Below are positions 6,221 through 13,500 of a stretch of 15,482 nt of DNA, one piece after another; positions within the stretch are counted from its first letter, which is position 1; each line of letters begins with the position of its first letter. The position numbers and the translations under genes are program-made. The DNA is taken from positions 1 through 15,482 of the forward strand of contig CAIMDX010000024.1 in the NCBI GenBank assembly GCA_903839905.1. The letters run 5' to 3'. Under the pieces are notes generated by a model. The model was not told the origin of the DNA. It saw nothing but the letters and a program-made list of their open reading frames with translations, and searched no databases. The DNA comes from an uncultured bacterium. Lineage in GTDB: Bacteria; Patescibacteriota; Minisyncoccia; Minisyncoccales; JAQTVQ01.

Positions 6221-7063
6221 ATGGAAGCAAAAAAATTAATAAAGCTTTCGGTTTTTTTTGCGTTATTCATCAGCTTCGCGCCGATCTCGATCAAGGCCGC
6301 CGCGCCTGACGCGATCACTGATATGAGCTGCGTTTATTCCGGCACTCCAGGCGGTATTTTGTTAAGCTGGACAGCTCCATCGGGAAGCCCGACCGGCTAT
6401 GAAGTGCGCTATTCTGTTTCCAGCTTGAGCGAGAGCAATTACAATTATTCAACAGTCTATGCCCAGGCTTGGGCCAGTTCCGCTGTCCGGGGCTATCTCG
6501 GCAATCTAGACCAAAGCCAGTATCTGTTTTTCGCGATGAAAGCTATAAATGGCGACGGTCCTTCCGCTGTTTCTAACATAGTTTGGTGCAAGGCTAATGG
6601 CGGAGAGGCATTGGTCCAGTCTGCGCCGTCTTCTTCTATTTCTAATTTGCAAAACGATTCCCAGATCCCGGAGGATAAAAATTATATGATAAACGGATCC
6701 AGTACCGATGTTTCAGGGCTGTTGATCCAGAAAGTGGAGGTTAGTATGGACGATGGAATTACCTGGAAGGGGACAGCTTTAAAGCAAACCGGTTCGGGAG
6801 TTAATTGGGAGTATAATTGGCTATTGCCTAAAGCCGGAGAATATTTGCTAAAGACCAGGGCTACCGGCCAGACATATGTTGTGGAAACCCCAAAGGTTGC
6901 GATAAAAGTAAAAGTGGTCCAGCCTGTTGTCCAGACAAATACGACCAGCACTGTTAGCACAACTAGCGCGGCCAGCACTACTATCCAAGGCGAAGATCAG
7001 CAGAGGCGCAGCTTGTTGATTCAGATAATAATGATTTTGTTACAATTACTTGGCAGAAGATAA
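6221..7063 (+). CDS. Secreted FN3 / Ig-like domain protein
   Basis: 280 residues from the ATG at 6221; an upstream TTG at 6179 would put extra residues before the signal peptide and overlap the likely -10, so it is not used. The signal peptide (MEAKKLIKLSVFFALFISFA, cut near AAA at 26-28) is followed by a fibronectin type III domain (28-118: PDAITDMSC, GGILLSWTAPSGSPTGYEVRY, YLFFAMKAINGDGPSAVSN). A second beta-sandwich (about 150-233) has KVEVSMDDGITWKGT and AGEYLLKTRAT, as in Ig-like domains with a 'VSxDGGxTW' strand. A Thr/Ser linker (239-255) leads to the tail SLLIQIIMILLQLLGRR. FN3 domains bind proteins or sugars outside the cell; the ligand is unknown. The stop overlaps the start of the next gene (TAATG), so the two are probably co-translated. 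The FN3 start 'P-D-AITD' resembles that of the 1423-aa protein at 10520. Confidence 0.8.
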   Translation: MEAKKLIKLSVFFALFISFAPISIKAAAPDAITDMSCVYSGTPGGILLSWTAPSGSPTGYEVRYSVSSLSESNYNYSTVYAQAWASSAVRGYLGNLDQSQYLFFAMKAINGDGPSAVSNIVWCKANGGEALVQSAPSSSISNLQNDSQIPEDKNYMINGSSTDVSGLLIQKVEVSMDDGITWKGTALKQTGSGVNWEYNWLLPKAGEYLLKTRATGQTYVVETPKVAIKVKVVQPVVQTNTTSTVSTTSAASTTIQGEDQQRRSLLIQIIMILLQLLGRR

Positions 7064-8553
7064 TGCGGCTTAGAAAATTACTGTTTTTTATTGCAATACT
7101 TTTTGTATCTTTACCAGCTTTTGCCTTGGCAGATTACCAGGACCAGCGGGTGAATTTTTTCGTGGAAAAAGATTTCAGCGCAAGCTCAACAAGCTATGTT
7201 TCCGCTTCGCTCAAAAAGATCAGCGCCAATGCCTATTTTTATGTTGAAGATTCTTGGTGGAATGGTTTGACCTCGGCAAAAAAGGAAGAAGCTGTCGCCA
7301 GCTTGAACAGCTTGGCCAGCGAGTTTGATTCCAAAATTTATCCTATTTTAACCGCGCAATTCGGTTTTGAATGGAAGCCTGGGATTGATAAGGACAGCAG
7401 GATCACAGTGTTGTTTTCTTCAATGGGAGGATCCTATAAAGGTTATTTCCGCACCAATGATGAGTACGAAAAAATTCAGATTCCAAACTCTAATCAGCGG
7501 GAAATGGTTTATTTGAATGTAGGATACCTAACTAGCTCTTTGATAAAAGGCCTTTTAGCCCATGAATTTACCCATTTGATTCAATTCAATCAAAAAGACC
7601 GGGCGTATGGCGTTGCTGATGACACTTGGCTGAACGAAGCCCGGGCCGAATTTGCCATAACTCTTTTGGGCTATAATAATGCCTACGATCAAAGCTATCT
7701 AAAATCCAGAGTCAGCGACTTTTTGGATTATCCGTTTGATTCTTTGACCGAATGGCGCGGGCAAGCTTACGACTACGGCGTTTTGAGCTTGTTTGCGCAT
7801 TATTTGGTTGAGCAATACGGCGTGGAAGTTCTGTCTAGCTCGTTGCATTCTTCCAAAGTCGGCGCGGCCAGCATAGACAGTTATTTAAAAGATCGTTTTC
7901 CGGGAATGGATTTGAAGCAGGCCTTTAGCGATTGGAGCGTGGCGGTTTTGGTTAACGACTGTTCCTTGGGGGAAAAATATTGCTATAAAAATCAAAATTT
8001 GAAAAAAGTTAAGTTGGTGCCTTTTAATAATTTTATGCCTTTTTTGGGAGAGAGCACTATTAACTTGGGGCAGACTTTGACCGAATGGTCGTGCCATTGG
8101 CAGAAATTCACCGGAGGCAAAGACGGCTTGAAAATTGATTTTAAGCCTGCCAATCCAGCCGCTTATTTCAAAGTCCGATATATTATTGAAGACAATTTAG
8201 GAAATCTTTCATTAAATATGATGGTTTTTGATAAGAATCAGCAGGGCCAGCTGATTCTTCCTGATTTTAGCAAACAGAACCGGTCCATAACGATCATCCC
8301 TTGCCTGGAAATGAAAACCCCAGCCAACGGGGTTGAAGAAAAAGACTACACTTACTATTTAAGCGCTTCAACTCTTAATAAAGCCACAAGTACTATCGGC
8401 AATACTACTAGCACGGGGCAGGGAAATAGCAGCACCTCAACCCAGATTAAGCTCCCATTTACTCTAGACAAGCCAATCAGCCAAATGTCCCGCCAAGAGC
8501 TCCTCATCACAATCATAAAACTAATCCTATATCTCCGAGGCATCAACTCATAA
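7063..8553 (+). CDS. Secreted gluzincin-type zinc metalloprotease
   Basis: 496 residues. The signal peptide is MRLRKLLFFIAILFVSLPAFALA (1-23). The catalytic centre is LLAHEFTHLIQFNQ with His167, Glu168 and His171 (HExxH), followed 20 residues later by TWLNEARAEFA, where Glu192 or Glu196 would be the third zinc ligand. That spacing and the 'WLNEgxAE' sequence match gluzincins of the M30 (hyicolysin-like) or related groups. The part before it (RITVLFSSMGGSYKGYF, MVYLNVGYL) fits the beta-sheet edge above the active site. Residues 290-435 look like a beta domain with four Cys (CSLGEKYC, SCHW, PCLEM). A Ser/Thr linker (440-460) precedes the tail QELLITIIKLILYLRGINS, similar to the upstream protein's tail. 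It would cut proteins outside the cell; the target is unknown. It is translationally coupled to the FN3 gene and ends at a strong terminator. Confidence 0.85.
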   Translation: MRLRKLLFFIAILFVSLPAFALADYQDQRVNFFVEKDFSASSTSYVSASLKKISANAYFYVEDSWWNGLTSAKKEEAVASLNSLASEFDSKIYPILTAQFGFEWKPGIDKDSRITVLFSSMGGSYKGYFRTNDEYEKIQIPNSNQREMVYLNVGYLTSSLIKGLLAHEFTHLIQFNQKDRAYGVADDTWLNEARAEFAITLLGYNNAYDQSYLKSRVSDFLDYPFDSLTEWRGQAYDYGVLSLFAHYLVEQYGVEVLSSSLHSSKVGAASIDSYLKDRFPGMDLKQAFSDWSVAVLVNDCSLGEKYCYKNQNLKKVKLVPFNNFMPFLGESTINLGQTLTEWSCHWQKFTGGKDGLKIDFKPANPAAYFKVRYIIEDNLGNLSLNMMVFDKNQQGQLILPDFSKQNRSITIIPCLEMKTPANGVEEKDYTYYLSASTLNKATSTIGNTTSTGQGNSSTSTQIKLPFTLDKPISQMSRQELLITIIKLILYLRGINS

Positions 8554-8562
8554 CCGTAATTG

Positions 8563-8590
8563 AAAAACAGAGGTCTAACCTCTGTTTTTT
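8563..8590 (+). terminator. Intrinsic terminator of the FN3/protease operon (GGTCTAACC hairpin)
   Basis: AAAAACAGAGG (8563-8573) pairs perfectly with CCTCTGTTTTT (8579-8589) around TCTAA. It starts 10 bp after the stop codon. The loop and its closing pairs give GGTCTAACC, the same core as at 691, 14864 and 14900, so a repeat family appears to supply the terminator. Confidence 0.9.
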
Positions 8591-8610
8591 GTAAAAACAT
8601 AATAAGTGAA

Positions 8611-8635
8611 ATGGTCAAGGCCGGGCCTTGACCAT
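8611..8635. repeat. REP-like palindrome, copy B, upstream of RAYT
   Basis: ATGGTCAAGGCC (8611-8622), a central G (8623) and the perfect complement (8624-8635). It ends 25 bp before the transposase ATG. The central base is G, while copies A, C and D have C, so this copy is in the opposite orientation to the one behind the gene. Confidence 0.85.
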
Positions 8636-8660
8636 CTTTCAGCCATATTTATCAACAAAT

Positions 8661-9371
8661 ATGCCAAAAAGAAAAATAGAGTTTATAAACGGAGAAGTTT
8701 ATCACATAATAATCCGCGGCGTTGAAAAAAGAATGATCTTTATGAACGACCAAGACTATTGGCGCGGAATTTTTTCTCTATATGAATTTAACGATTCAAA
8801 ATCAGTTGCCATACAAGAAAGAAGGACGCGCAGAAGAAAATATCTTAACAAGGAAGTCAAAGTCGTCCAAGATGGTCAAGGCCCGGCCTTGACCATCTCT
8901 AGGGAAGGATTCGTGGAGGTACTTGCTTTTGTTTTTATGCCTAATCATATTCATTTGCTTTTACGCCAGGGAAGAGAAGGAGGCATCAGCAGATTTTTAC
9001 AGAAGTTTAATACTGGATATGCAATGTATTTTAATGAAAAGTATAAAAGGGTTGGTCCGCTGTTTCAGGGGAGGTTTAAGGCTGTGCATGTAGAGAATAA
9101 TGAATATTTGAAGACGATTTTTGTTTATATTCATACCAATCCGATTGCTATCATTGAGCCCGGCTGGAAGGAGAAGGGAATCAGCGATGCTAAAAAGTCC
9201 AAGGAGTTTTTAGAAGATTACCGCTGGTCTAGCTATCTTGATTATTTGGGATGGGACAATTTTCCGTCAGTAACCCAAAGAGATTTTTTAGAGCAAGTAT
9301 TTGATAGCAAGGAAGAAATAAGGAACTTTGTTGACGGTTGGATTGGCTATAAAGGCGATATCAGATCGTAA
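8661..9371 (+). CDS. REP-associated tyrosine transposase (RAYT, Y1/HUH, IS200-like)
   Basis: 236 residues from the ATG at 8661; an upstream TTG at 8628 lies inside a REP palindrome, so the ATG with the usual RAYT opening MPKRKIEF, then YHIIIRGVEKRMIF, is preferred. The HUH motif is MPNHIHLLL (His96 and His98), which binds the metal ion. The catalytic Tyr is in FNTGYAMYFN (Tyr120 or Tyr123), followed by the conserved VGPLFQGRFKAVHVE, YLKTIFVYIHTNPI and YRWSSYLDYLG. Such enzymes nick and join single-stranded DNA at REP palindromes and are usually single-copy genes flanked by them. Here palindromes of one family lie before the gene, just after its stop, and inside it: residues 71-79 (DGQGPALTI) are read from a 27-bp REP copy in frame. 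All catalytic motifs are intact. No partner gene (tnpB) is present. There is no Shine-Dalgarno sequence. Confidence 0.92.
   Translation: MPKRKIEFINGEVYHIIIRGVEKRMIFMNDQDYWRGIFSLYEFNDSKSVAIQERRTRRRKYLNKEVKVVQDGQGPALTISREGFVEVLAFVFMPNHIHLLLRQGREGGISRFLQKFNTGYAMYFNEKYKRVGPLFQGRFKAVHVENNEYLKTIFVYIHTNPIAIIEPGWKEKGISDAKKSKEFLEDYRWSSYLDYLGWDNFPSVTQRDFLEQVFDSKEEIRNFVDGWIGYKGDIRS
8871..8897. repeat. REP-like palindrome, copy C, inside the RAYT coding region
   Basis: GATGGTCAAGGCC (8871-8883), a central C (8884) and the complement (8885-8897): a perfect 27-bp palindrome of exactly nine codons. It starts on a codon boundary and reads DGQGPALTI, so the frame is kept. It sits between a basic segment (RRTRRRKYLNKEVKVVQ) and the strand leading to the HUH motif. 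Confidence 0.9.
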
Positions 9372-9403
9372 AAATGGTCAAGGCCCGGCCTTGACCATTT
9401 TTT
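9371..9403 (+). terminator. REP-like palindrome, copy D, acting as RAYT terminator
   Basis: AAAATGGTCAAGGCC (9371-9385), a central C (9386) and the perfect complement (9387-9401), with T6 at 9398-9403. It begins on the last base of the TAA stop. The GC-rich stem with a following T-run makes a good intrinsic terminator, so the repeat also ends the transposase mRNA. Confidence 0.85.
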
Positions 9404-9409
9404 GGGGAG

Positions 9410-9437
9410 TTATCCACAGGGCGGATTTTATTATAAT
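9410..9437 (+). promoter_or_regulatory. DnaA-box match followed by a TATAAT -10 box
   Basis: TTATCCACA (9410-9418) equals the classical DnaA-box consensus. TATAAT (9432-9437) follows at a distance where the box would cover the -35 region (TTATCC, 16-bp spacer, a weak -35). Only one such box was noticed, so this is not offered as an origin. It may be a promoter touched by DnaA, or a chance match. Confidence 0.4.
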
Positions 9438-9443
9438 GTGATA

Positions 9444-9613
9444 TTATTTTTGTTGGATTAGGCTTTTGAAATTTAAATGGCCAAAGCTTAATGCCTTAAT
9501 GGCTCTCAACGGCTTATTGAGCGCACTAACTGGCTTTATATTTATTTTTTTATAGCCGCATCTTAATAGATCTTTTAAAGGTGACTGTCAGCGAATAGCT
9601 GGCTTCTTTTTTT
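9444..9613 (+). ncRNA. Candidate small RNA between promoter and terminator (no ORF)
   Basis: A perfect TATAAT at 9432-9437 and a hairpin plus T-run at 9587-9613 enclose ~170 nt with no convincing coding frame. Foldable parts include GCTC-tc-AA with TTGAGC (around 9502-9526) and GGCT...AGCC around the T-rich stretch near 9531-9558. No known RNA family was recognised. Low confidence; it rests only on the flanking signals. Confidence 0.2.
9587..9613 (+). terminator. Hairpin with T-run in the intergenic region
   Basis: GTCAGC (9587-9592) pairs with GCTGGC (9598-9603; one T-G pair) around GAATA, followed by TTCTTTTTTT. No protein gene ends nearby, which suggests a non-coding transcript or a decayed unit. 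Confidence 0.45.
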
Positions 9614-9615
9614 AT

Positions 9616-9670
9616 ATTTTCCGGCGTTATGCGCGGCTGTTTGGCCGCGCTTGGGCTTAAACCGGAAAAT
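9616..9670. repeat. Nested inverted repeat
   Basis: ATTTTCCGG (9616-9624) is complementary to CCGGAAAAT (9662-9670), and inside GCGCGGC (9631-9637) pairs with GCCGCGC (9644-9650) around TGTTTG. No T-run follows. It borders the 38-bp repeat array. Confidence 0.6.
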
Positions 9671-9680
9671 CGCTGCCTTT

Positions 9681-9825
9681 GTCCTGAGCTTGTTGAAGGA
9701 CTATGGCAAGGTCCGCCTTCGCTCTTGCGAGAGCTATGGCGAGACAATGCCTGCCTTCGCTCCTTCGGGAGCTACGGCAAGGTAAAACCTGCCTTCGCTT
9801 CTGCGGAAGCTATGGCAAGGCGAAG
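9681..9825 (+). repeat. Degenerate 38-bp tandem repeat of hairpin units
   Basis: Four units start at 9681, 9716, 9754 and 9792. Units 2 and 3 are both 38 bp and start CCTTCGCTC, contain GAGCTAYGGC, and end in CCTG; unit 4 starts CCTTCGCTTC and has GAAGCTATGGCAAGG. Unit 1 is the related GTCCTGAGCTTGTTGAAGGAC palindrome-like form plus TATGGCAAGG. Each unit can form a small hairpin (GCTC...GAGC, GCTTC...GAAGC), and the stem changes are compensatory (TC/GA versus CC/GG). Small open frames across it reflect the repeat and are not taken as genes. It is not a CRISPR: there are no unique spacers. Confidence 0.7.
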
Positions 9826-9850
9826 CGAAGCCCACTAGTTCTTTTAATTT

Positions 9851-9859
9851 TGATACAAT
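9851..9859 (+). promoter_or_regulatory. Extended -10 promoter for the 9906-14791 operon
   Basis: TGATACAAT has the TG-n-TACAAT layout of an extended -10, which needs little -35. A start near 9866 would leave ~40 nt of AT-rich leader before the ATG at 9906. It is the only clear promoter signal before this operon. Confidence 0.5.
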
Positions 9860-9905
9860 CAATATCGTTTAGTTATTTTTTTAGTTAAGTTAGTTTTAAA
9901 TATCT

Positions 9906-10523
9906 ATGAATAAATTAATAACGATGAACAAAAGAACGAAAATCATCGTTGCTACGATTTTTGCCATTATCCTAATAGCTATAGGCGGTTTTTTGTTTTG
10001 GAATAAAAATAACAATAAGCTTATTCAAGGCAAGGCGAGCGATTACCGGATTGCGGATGGTAAAGTTTCAAATTCTAAGGCAGGCTTCTCTTATAATATC
10101 CCGCAGGGCTGGAGCGCGGAAACGATAGATTATGCTGAGGGATCGGTTATCCTTTACGCTTCGGGAACGAAGATTGAGAAAAATGACATTGGAGCTCCGA
10201 AGCTTCCTTTAGAGAATGGTTGCTTGATTGAAGTGGCGGCTGCATATCAATATGAAAGTTTAGATAAAATAAAAGACGACGCAAAATTTTATAGAGGATT
10301 AACTGGAGCTATTGTTAATAATTTTGAAACTACAACTATAAATGGATTTTCTGCCTTGAAGCATACTTTCGAGTATAAGGATGAAGGAAAGGCTACAGCT
10401 TTTTATCTTTTCAAGAAGCATAAAACTTATAGCTTTGCTGTATATCCGCCTAATAACGAAGAAGAATCTTCTAAATGCCTTGAGGACTTTGGCAATTTCC
10501 TAGAAACGGTGTCAATTAAATGA
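9906..10523 (+). CDS. Membrane-anchored extracytoplasmic protein of unknown function (PsbP-like fold possible)
   Basis: 205 residues from the first ATG; a second ATG at 9924 would give 199 residues beginning MNKRTKIIV and is equally likely, as neither has a Shine-Dalgarno sequence. One N-terminal membrane helix (about 13-32, IIVATIFAIILIAIGGFLFW) with positive residues before it places the rest outside. The soluble part has a beta-rich start (GKVSNSKAGFSYNIPQGWSAE), then EGSVILYASG, a helix (ESLDKIKDDAKFY), and strands TTINGFSALKHTFEYKD and TAFYLFKKHKTYSFAVYPP. 'GFSYxIPxGWS' and the later order of strands resemble PsbP/DUF1795-like lipoprotein-type domains; this is a resemblance only. Two Cys (in ENGCLIEV and SSKCLEDF) may pair. 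Its stop overlaps the next start by four bases (ATGA), so the two products probably work or are made together. Confidence 0.65.
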   Translation: MNKLITMNKRTKIIVATIFAIILIAIGGFLFWNKNNNKLIQGKASDYRIADGKVSNSKAGFSYNIPQGWSAETIDYAEGSVILYASGTKIEKNDIGAPKLPLENGCLIEVAAAYQYESLDKIKDDAKFYRGLTGAIVNNFETTTINGFSALKHTFEYKDEGKATAFYLFKKHKTYSFAVYPPNNEEESSKCLEDFGNFLETVSIK

Positions 10524-13500
10524 CCCAGAAAATTTTCTCGCGCATTATTTTTGCAGCCATAGCGGCTGTGCTGGTTTTGCCGCAAATCATTTTTGCCCAG
10601 ACAATGGAAGAAGCGGCTTTGGATAATAACAGCAATTATCCCCGTCTTTCCCAGTGGGAAACTCAAAGTATTTTAAAAGATACTTTGCCTCAAGCCTTAA
10701 CCGATCAATGGACTACAGATTTTACTTCCGCTAGTCGAGACCGTTTTTATATGGCGGTTCCTTTGACTTTACGCAGTTTCATTAAGCAAAATTTTTTCCA
10801 TTACCTTCTGAACGATGTGCCGCTTGATTCTGCCAAGGTCATAGTCATCCAAGGCGTTGAAATAGGCCGGATTATTTTGGCAGATGATTACAATGCGGTT
10901 TTTGCCGCAATGGTGGAAAAGTTTGAAAAGGATTCGGTGCAGGCTGCCATAAATTATGTCAAGTCAGAGCTTTTCAAATACCAGATCAAGTTTTCCACAG
11001 GCGCTTTTGAAGCCCAATATCAATCAGCTCTAGGCGAAGAAAAAGCCTTGATGCAATATGTTATTATTTATAAGGGGATAGGAGAGAATCAAGCTGATAT
11101 TAGTATTAGAGTTTATTCTATGGATAGTATCAATCCTCCGGAGTCTAAAGGGTCTATTGGATTGACTTTTGGCGTTTCTCACAGCCTCCAATCCGGCGAG
11201 CAAATTCCGCCCTTTACCGCCACTTTTTCCGGCGTTGTCCAAAAAAACCAGTATGGCGCGTATTCTTGGGTGGGCCAGCCCAAAGTCGACATATCTTTTC
11301 CTTCCGATGTTCCGGACCTAGGCTTGAGGCCGAAGTCTTGGTGGGAAAGGAATGTTGTTGACCCGATAAAGAATTTTTTCAACGATCCGATGAAAAGTTT
11401 TGGCGACCTTTTTGGCGCCCAGCTTATTCCGGCAATAATCAATCCGGCAGGAGATCAATCAGACACAGCTTGGCAGTACGAAATTTCGCAGACAAGTTCG
11501 GAGGAGATATTAACTGAAGCAGCGGCAAGCGCGACAGATGCGCGACAAGCGACAGATGATGCGCGCCAAATACAAAATGACGCGCGACAGCCAAGCGGAC
11601 AGATCGGCGTCAGCGCGACAATTGGCGCGACAGCCGCGCCAAGCGCGACAGAGCAAGAATTTGTCGCGACACAATTGTCGCCTGAAGAACGGCAGCAAAT
11701 TATAGATAAGATCGCTCAAGAAATAGCCCGCCGCCAGCAGGAAGCGCAGAACCAGGCTCAAGCGCTTGAAGAAGACCAGGCTTTAAGGCAGAGGTTGATA
11801 GCTGCCATACAAGAGCTTATGAAGAAATCTGGCCAAGCAGCAGATGTCGCGAATGACGACAGCGAGGAAGATGCCGTACTAGACGACGAGAGCGACAAAG
11901 ATGCCGCGGACGAAACCGCCAGCGACAAAGCATCCAGCGCAAAGAGCGCGACAGCGACAGTCTACTGTGAATATCAATCCGGACAATCGGCGCGATCAAA
12001 CCAAATCATTATTAATGAGGTTGCCTGGATGGGAACAGCGGCCAGCGCGAACCATGAATGGATAGAACTGAAAAATTTAAACAGCCAAACAATCAACTTG
12101 GCAGATTGGCAGTTGCAAGATAAAGACCAGCAGATTAAAATATCTTTTGGCACAACCAGCCAGATCGCGGCCGGACAATTGTTTCTACTGGAACGGACAA
12201 GCGACGATTCCGTTCCTGGCATCAAGGCAAATTTAATTTATACGGGAGCCTTGGGCAATACCAATGAAGCCCTTTATTTATTCAGTCCGGATTGCCAATT
12301 GCAGGACAAAGTTGAAGCTTCGCCCAGCTGGCCGGCTGGCAGCGACAGTCCGAAAAGGACAATGGAGCGGGAATCTGGTTTAGCCTGGCACACTTACAGC
12401 GGCAGCGGCCAAAATAATATTTTGGGAACGCCCAAAGCGGCCAACGGCCCGGCAGCCCAGCAGTCGTCAGGAGGAACCGGTGGCAGCGGAGGAGGCGGCG
12501 GGTCAACAGCCCAGCAACAGAATCAAAACACAACTTCGTCTAATTCAACATCCAGTCAAAACACCACTTCAACCCAGCCGACTCCGCCAATCATTGCCGA
12601 GCCGGCGGCCATCAGCCACTTAATTATTTCGGAAGTTCAGTTGGGCGATGAATTAGGCCAAGAATATGTTGAGCTTTACAATCCGACTGACCAAGATGTC
12701 GCACTTTGCCCGAGCGTGGCTGGAACTTCAACCGCTCTCTATTTCTCTTACTATTCCGCAACTCGTGACTGGAACGATCCTTATCGCAATCAAAGTTTTT
12801 GCGGCAATCCGGCCGGTGAAAATGCGGTTATCCCGGCCAAGGGATATTATTTGATCAGCTTTAACGGCTGGCCGGAAACGGAAAGCGATTGGCCGATGTA
12901 TTCTTCAAGCATATTATCAAATAGCGAAGGCGCGGCGGCCATTTTTTCGGAAAACCCGAAAAATGCTACGGGTACTGTTGAAGAAACTGCAACTAAAATT
13001 AGCGCCATTAAAATTGACGCTTTGGGATGGAAACAGGGATCAGGTTCAAGCGAGCCGAAAGTTAAAGAAGCCAATGCCGCAATAGTTCCATCGGTTGCCG
13101 GCCAAGTTTTGGGCAGGCTTTGGCATAATACCAGCCAAAAATATCAAGACACAGACGATAATGCCAAGGATTTCACTTCTCAAAATCCGAGTCCGAAAGA
13201 CAGTCTGTCTTATGCCCCCGAAGCCATAACTGATTTGTCGGTCCATAATTATCCCGGCCAAAAGAACGCGGCGAAACTGTCTTGGTTTGCGCCTAATGAT
13301 TCTGATACTCTGCCCGGCCAACTGGACTACCAGATCTTTTATGCGCGCAACCAAGAACCAAAAACAGAAAATTTGAAAATGATTGAGACGGCGACAACGC
13401 CGGTTATAACCAAGCAAGGCGAGGAGGTAACGGCAATCATTCCGGACCTTTATTACGATTCAAGCTATTATTTTTTAGTCCAAGCCATTGATGAAAGAGA

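Noticed and set aside
8628..8660. Upstream TTG start for the transposase
   Set aside because: It lies inside REP copy B and adds residues not seen in RAYTs; the ATG at 8661 gives the usual MPKRKIEF opening.
9410..9418. Replication origin at the DnaA box
   Set aside because: Only one consensus box was found, and no dnaA, dnaN or clustered boxes are in the window.
9681..9825. CRISPR array
   Set aside because: The units are contiguous and degenerate, with no unique spacers, and no cas gene is present.
9629..9888. Two small + strand open frames across the 38-bp repeats
   Set aside because: Their sequences simply follow the repeat units and they have no start signals; treated as repeat artefacts.
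11510..11999. Minus-strand open frames rich in Arg/Cys/Leu opposite the large gene
   Set aside because: They mirror the low-complexity GCGACA-rich coding region and have no domain or start signal.
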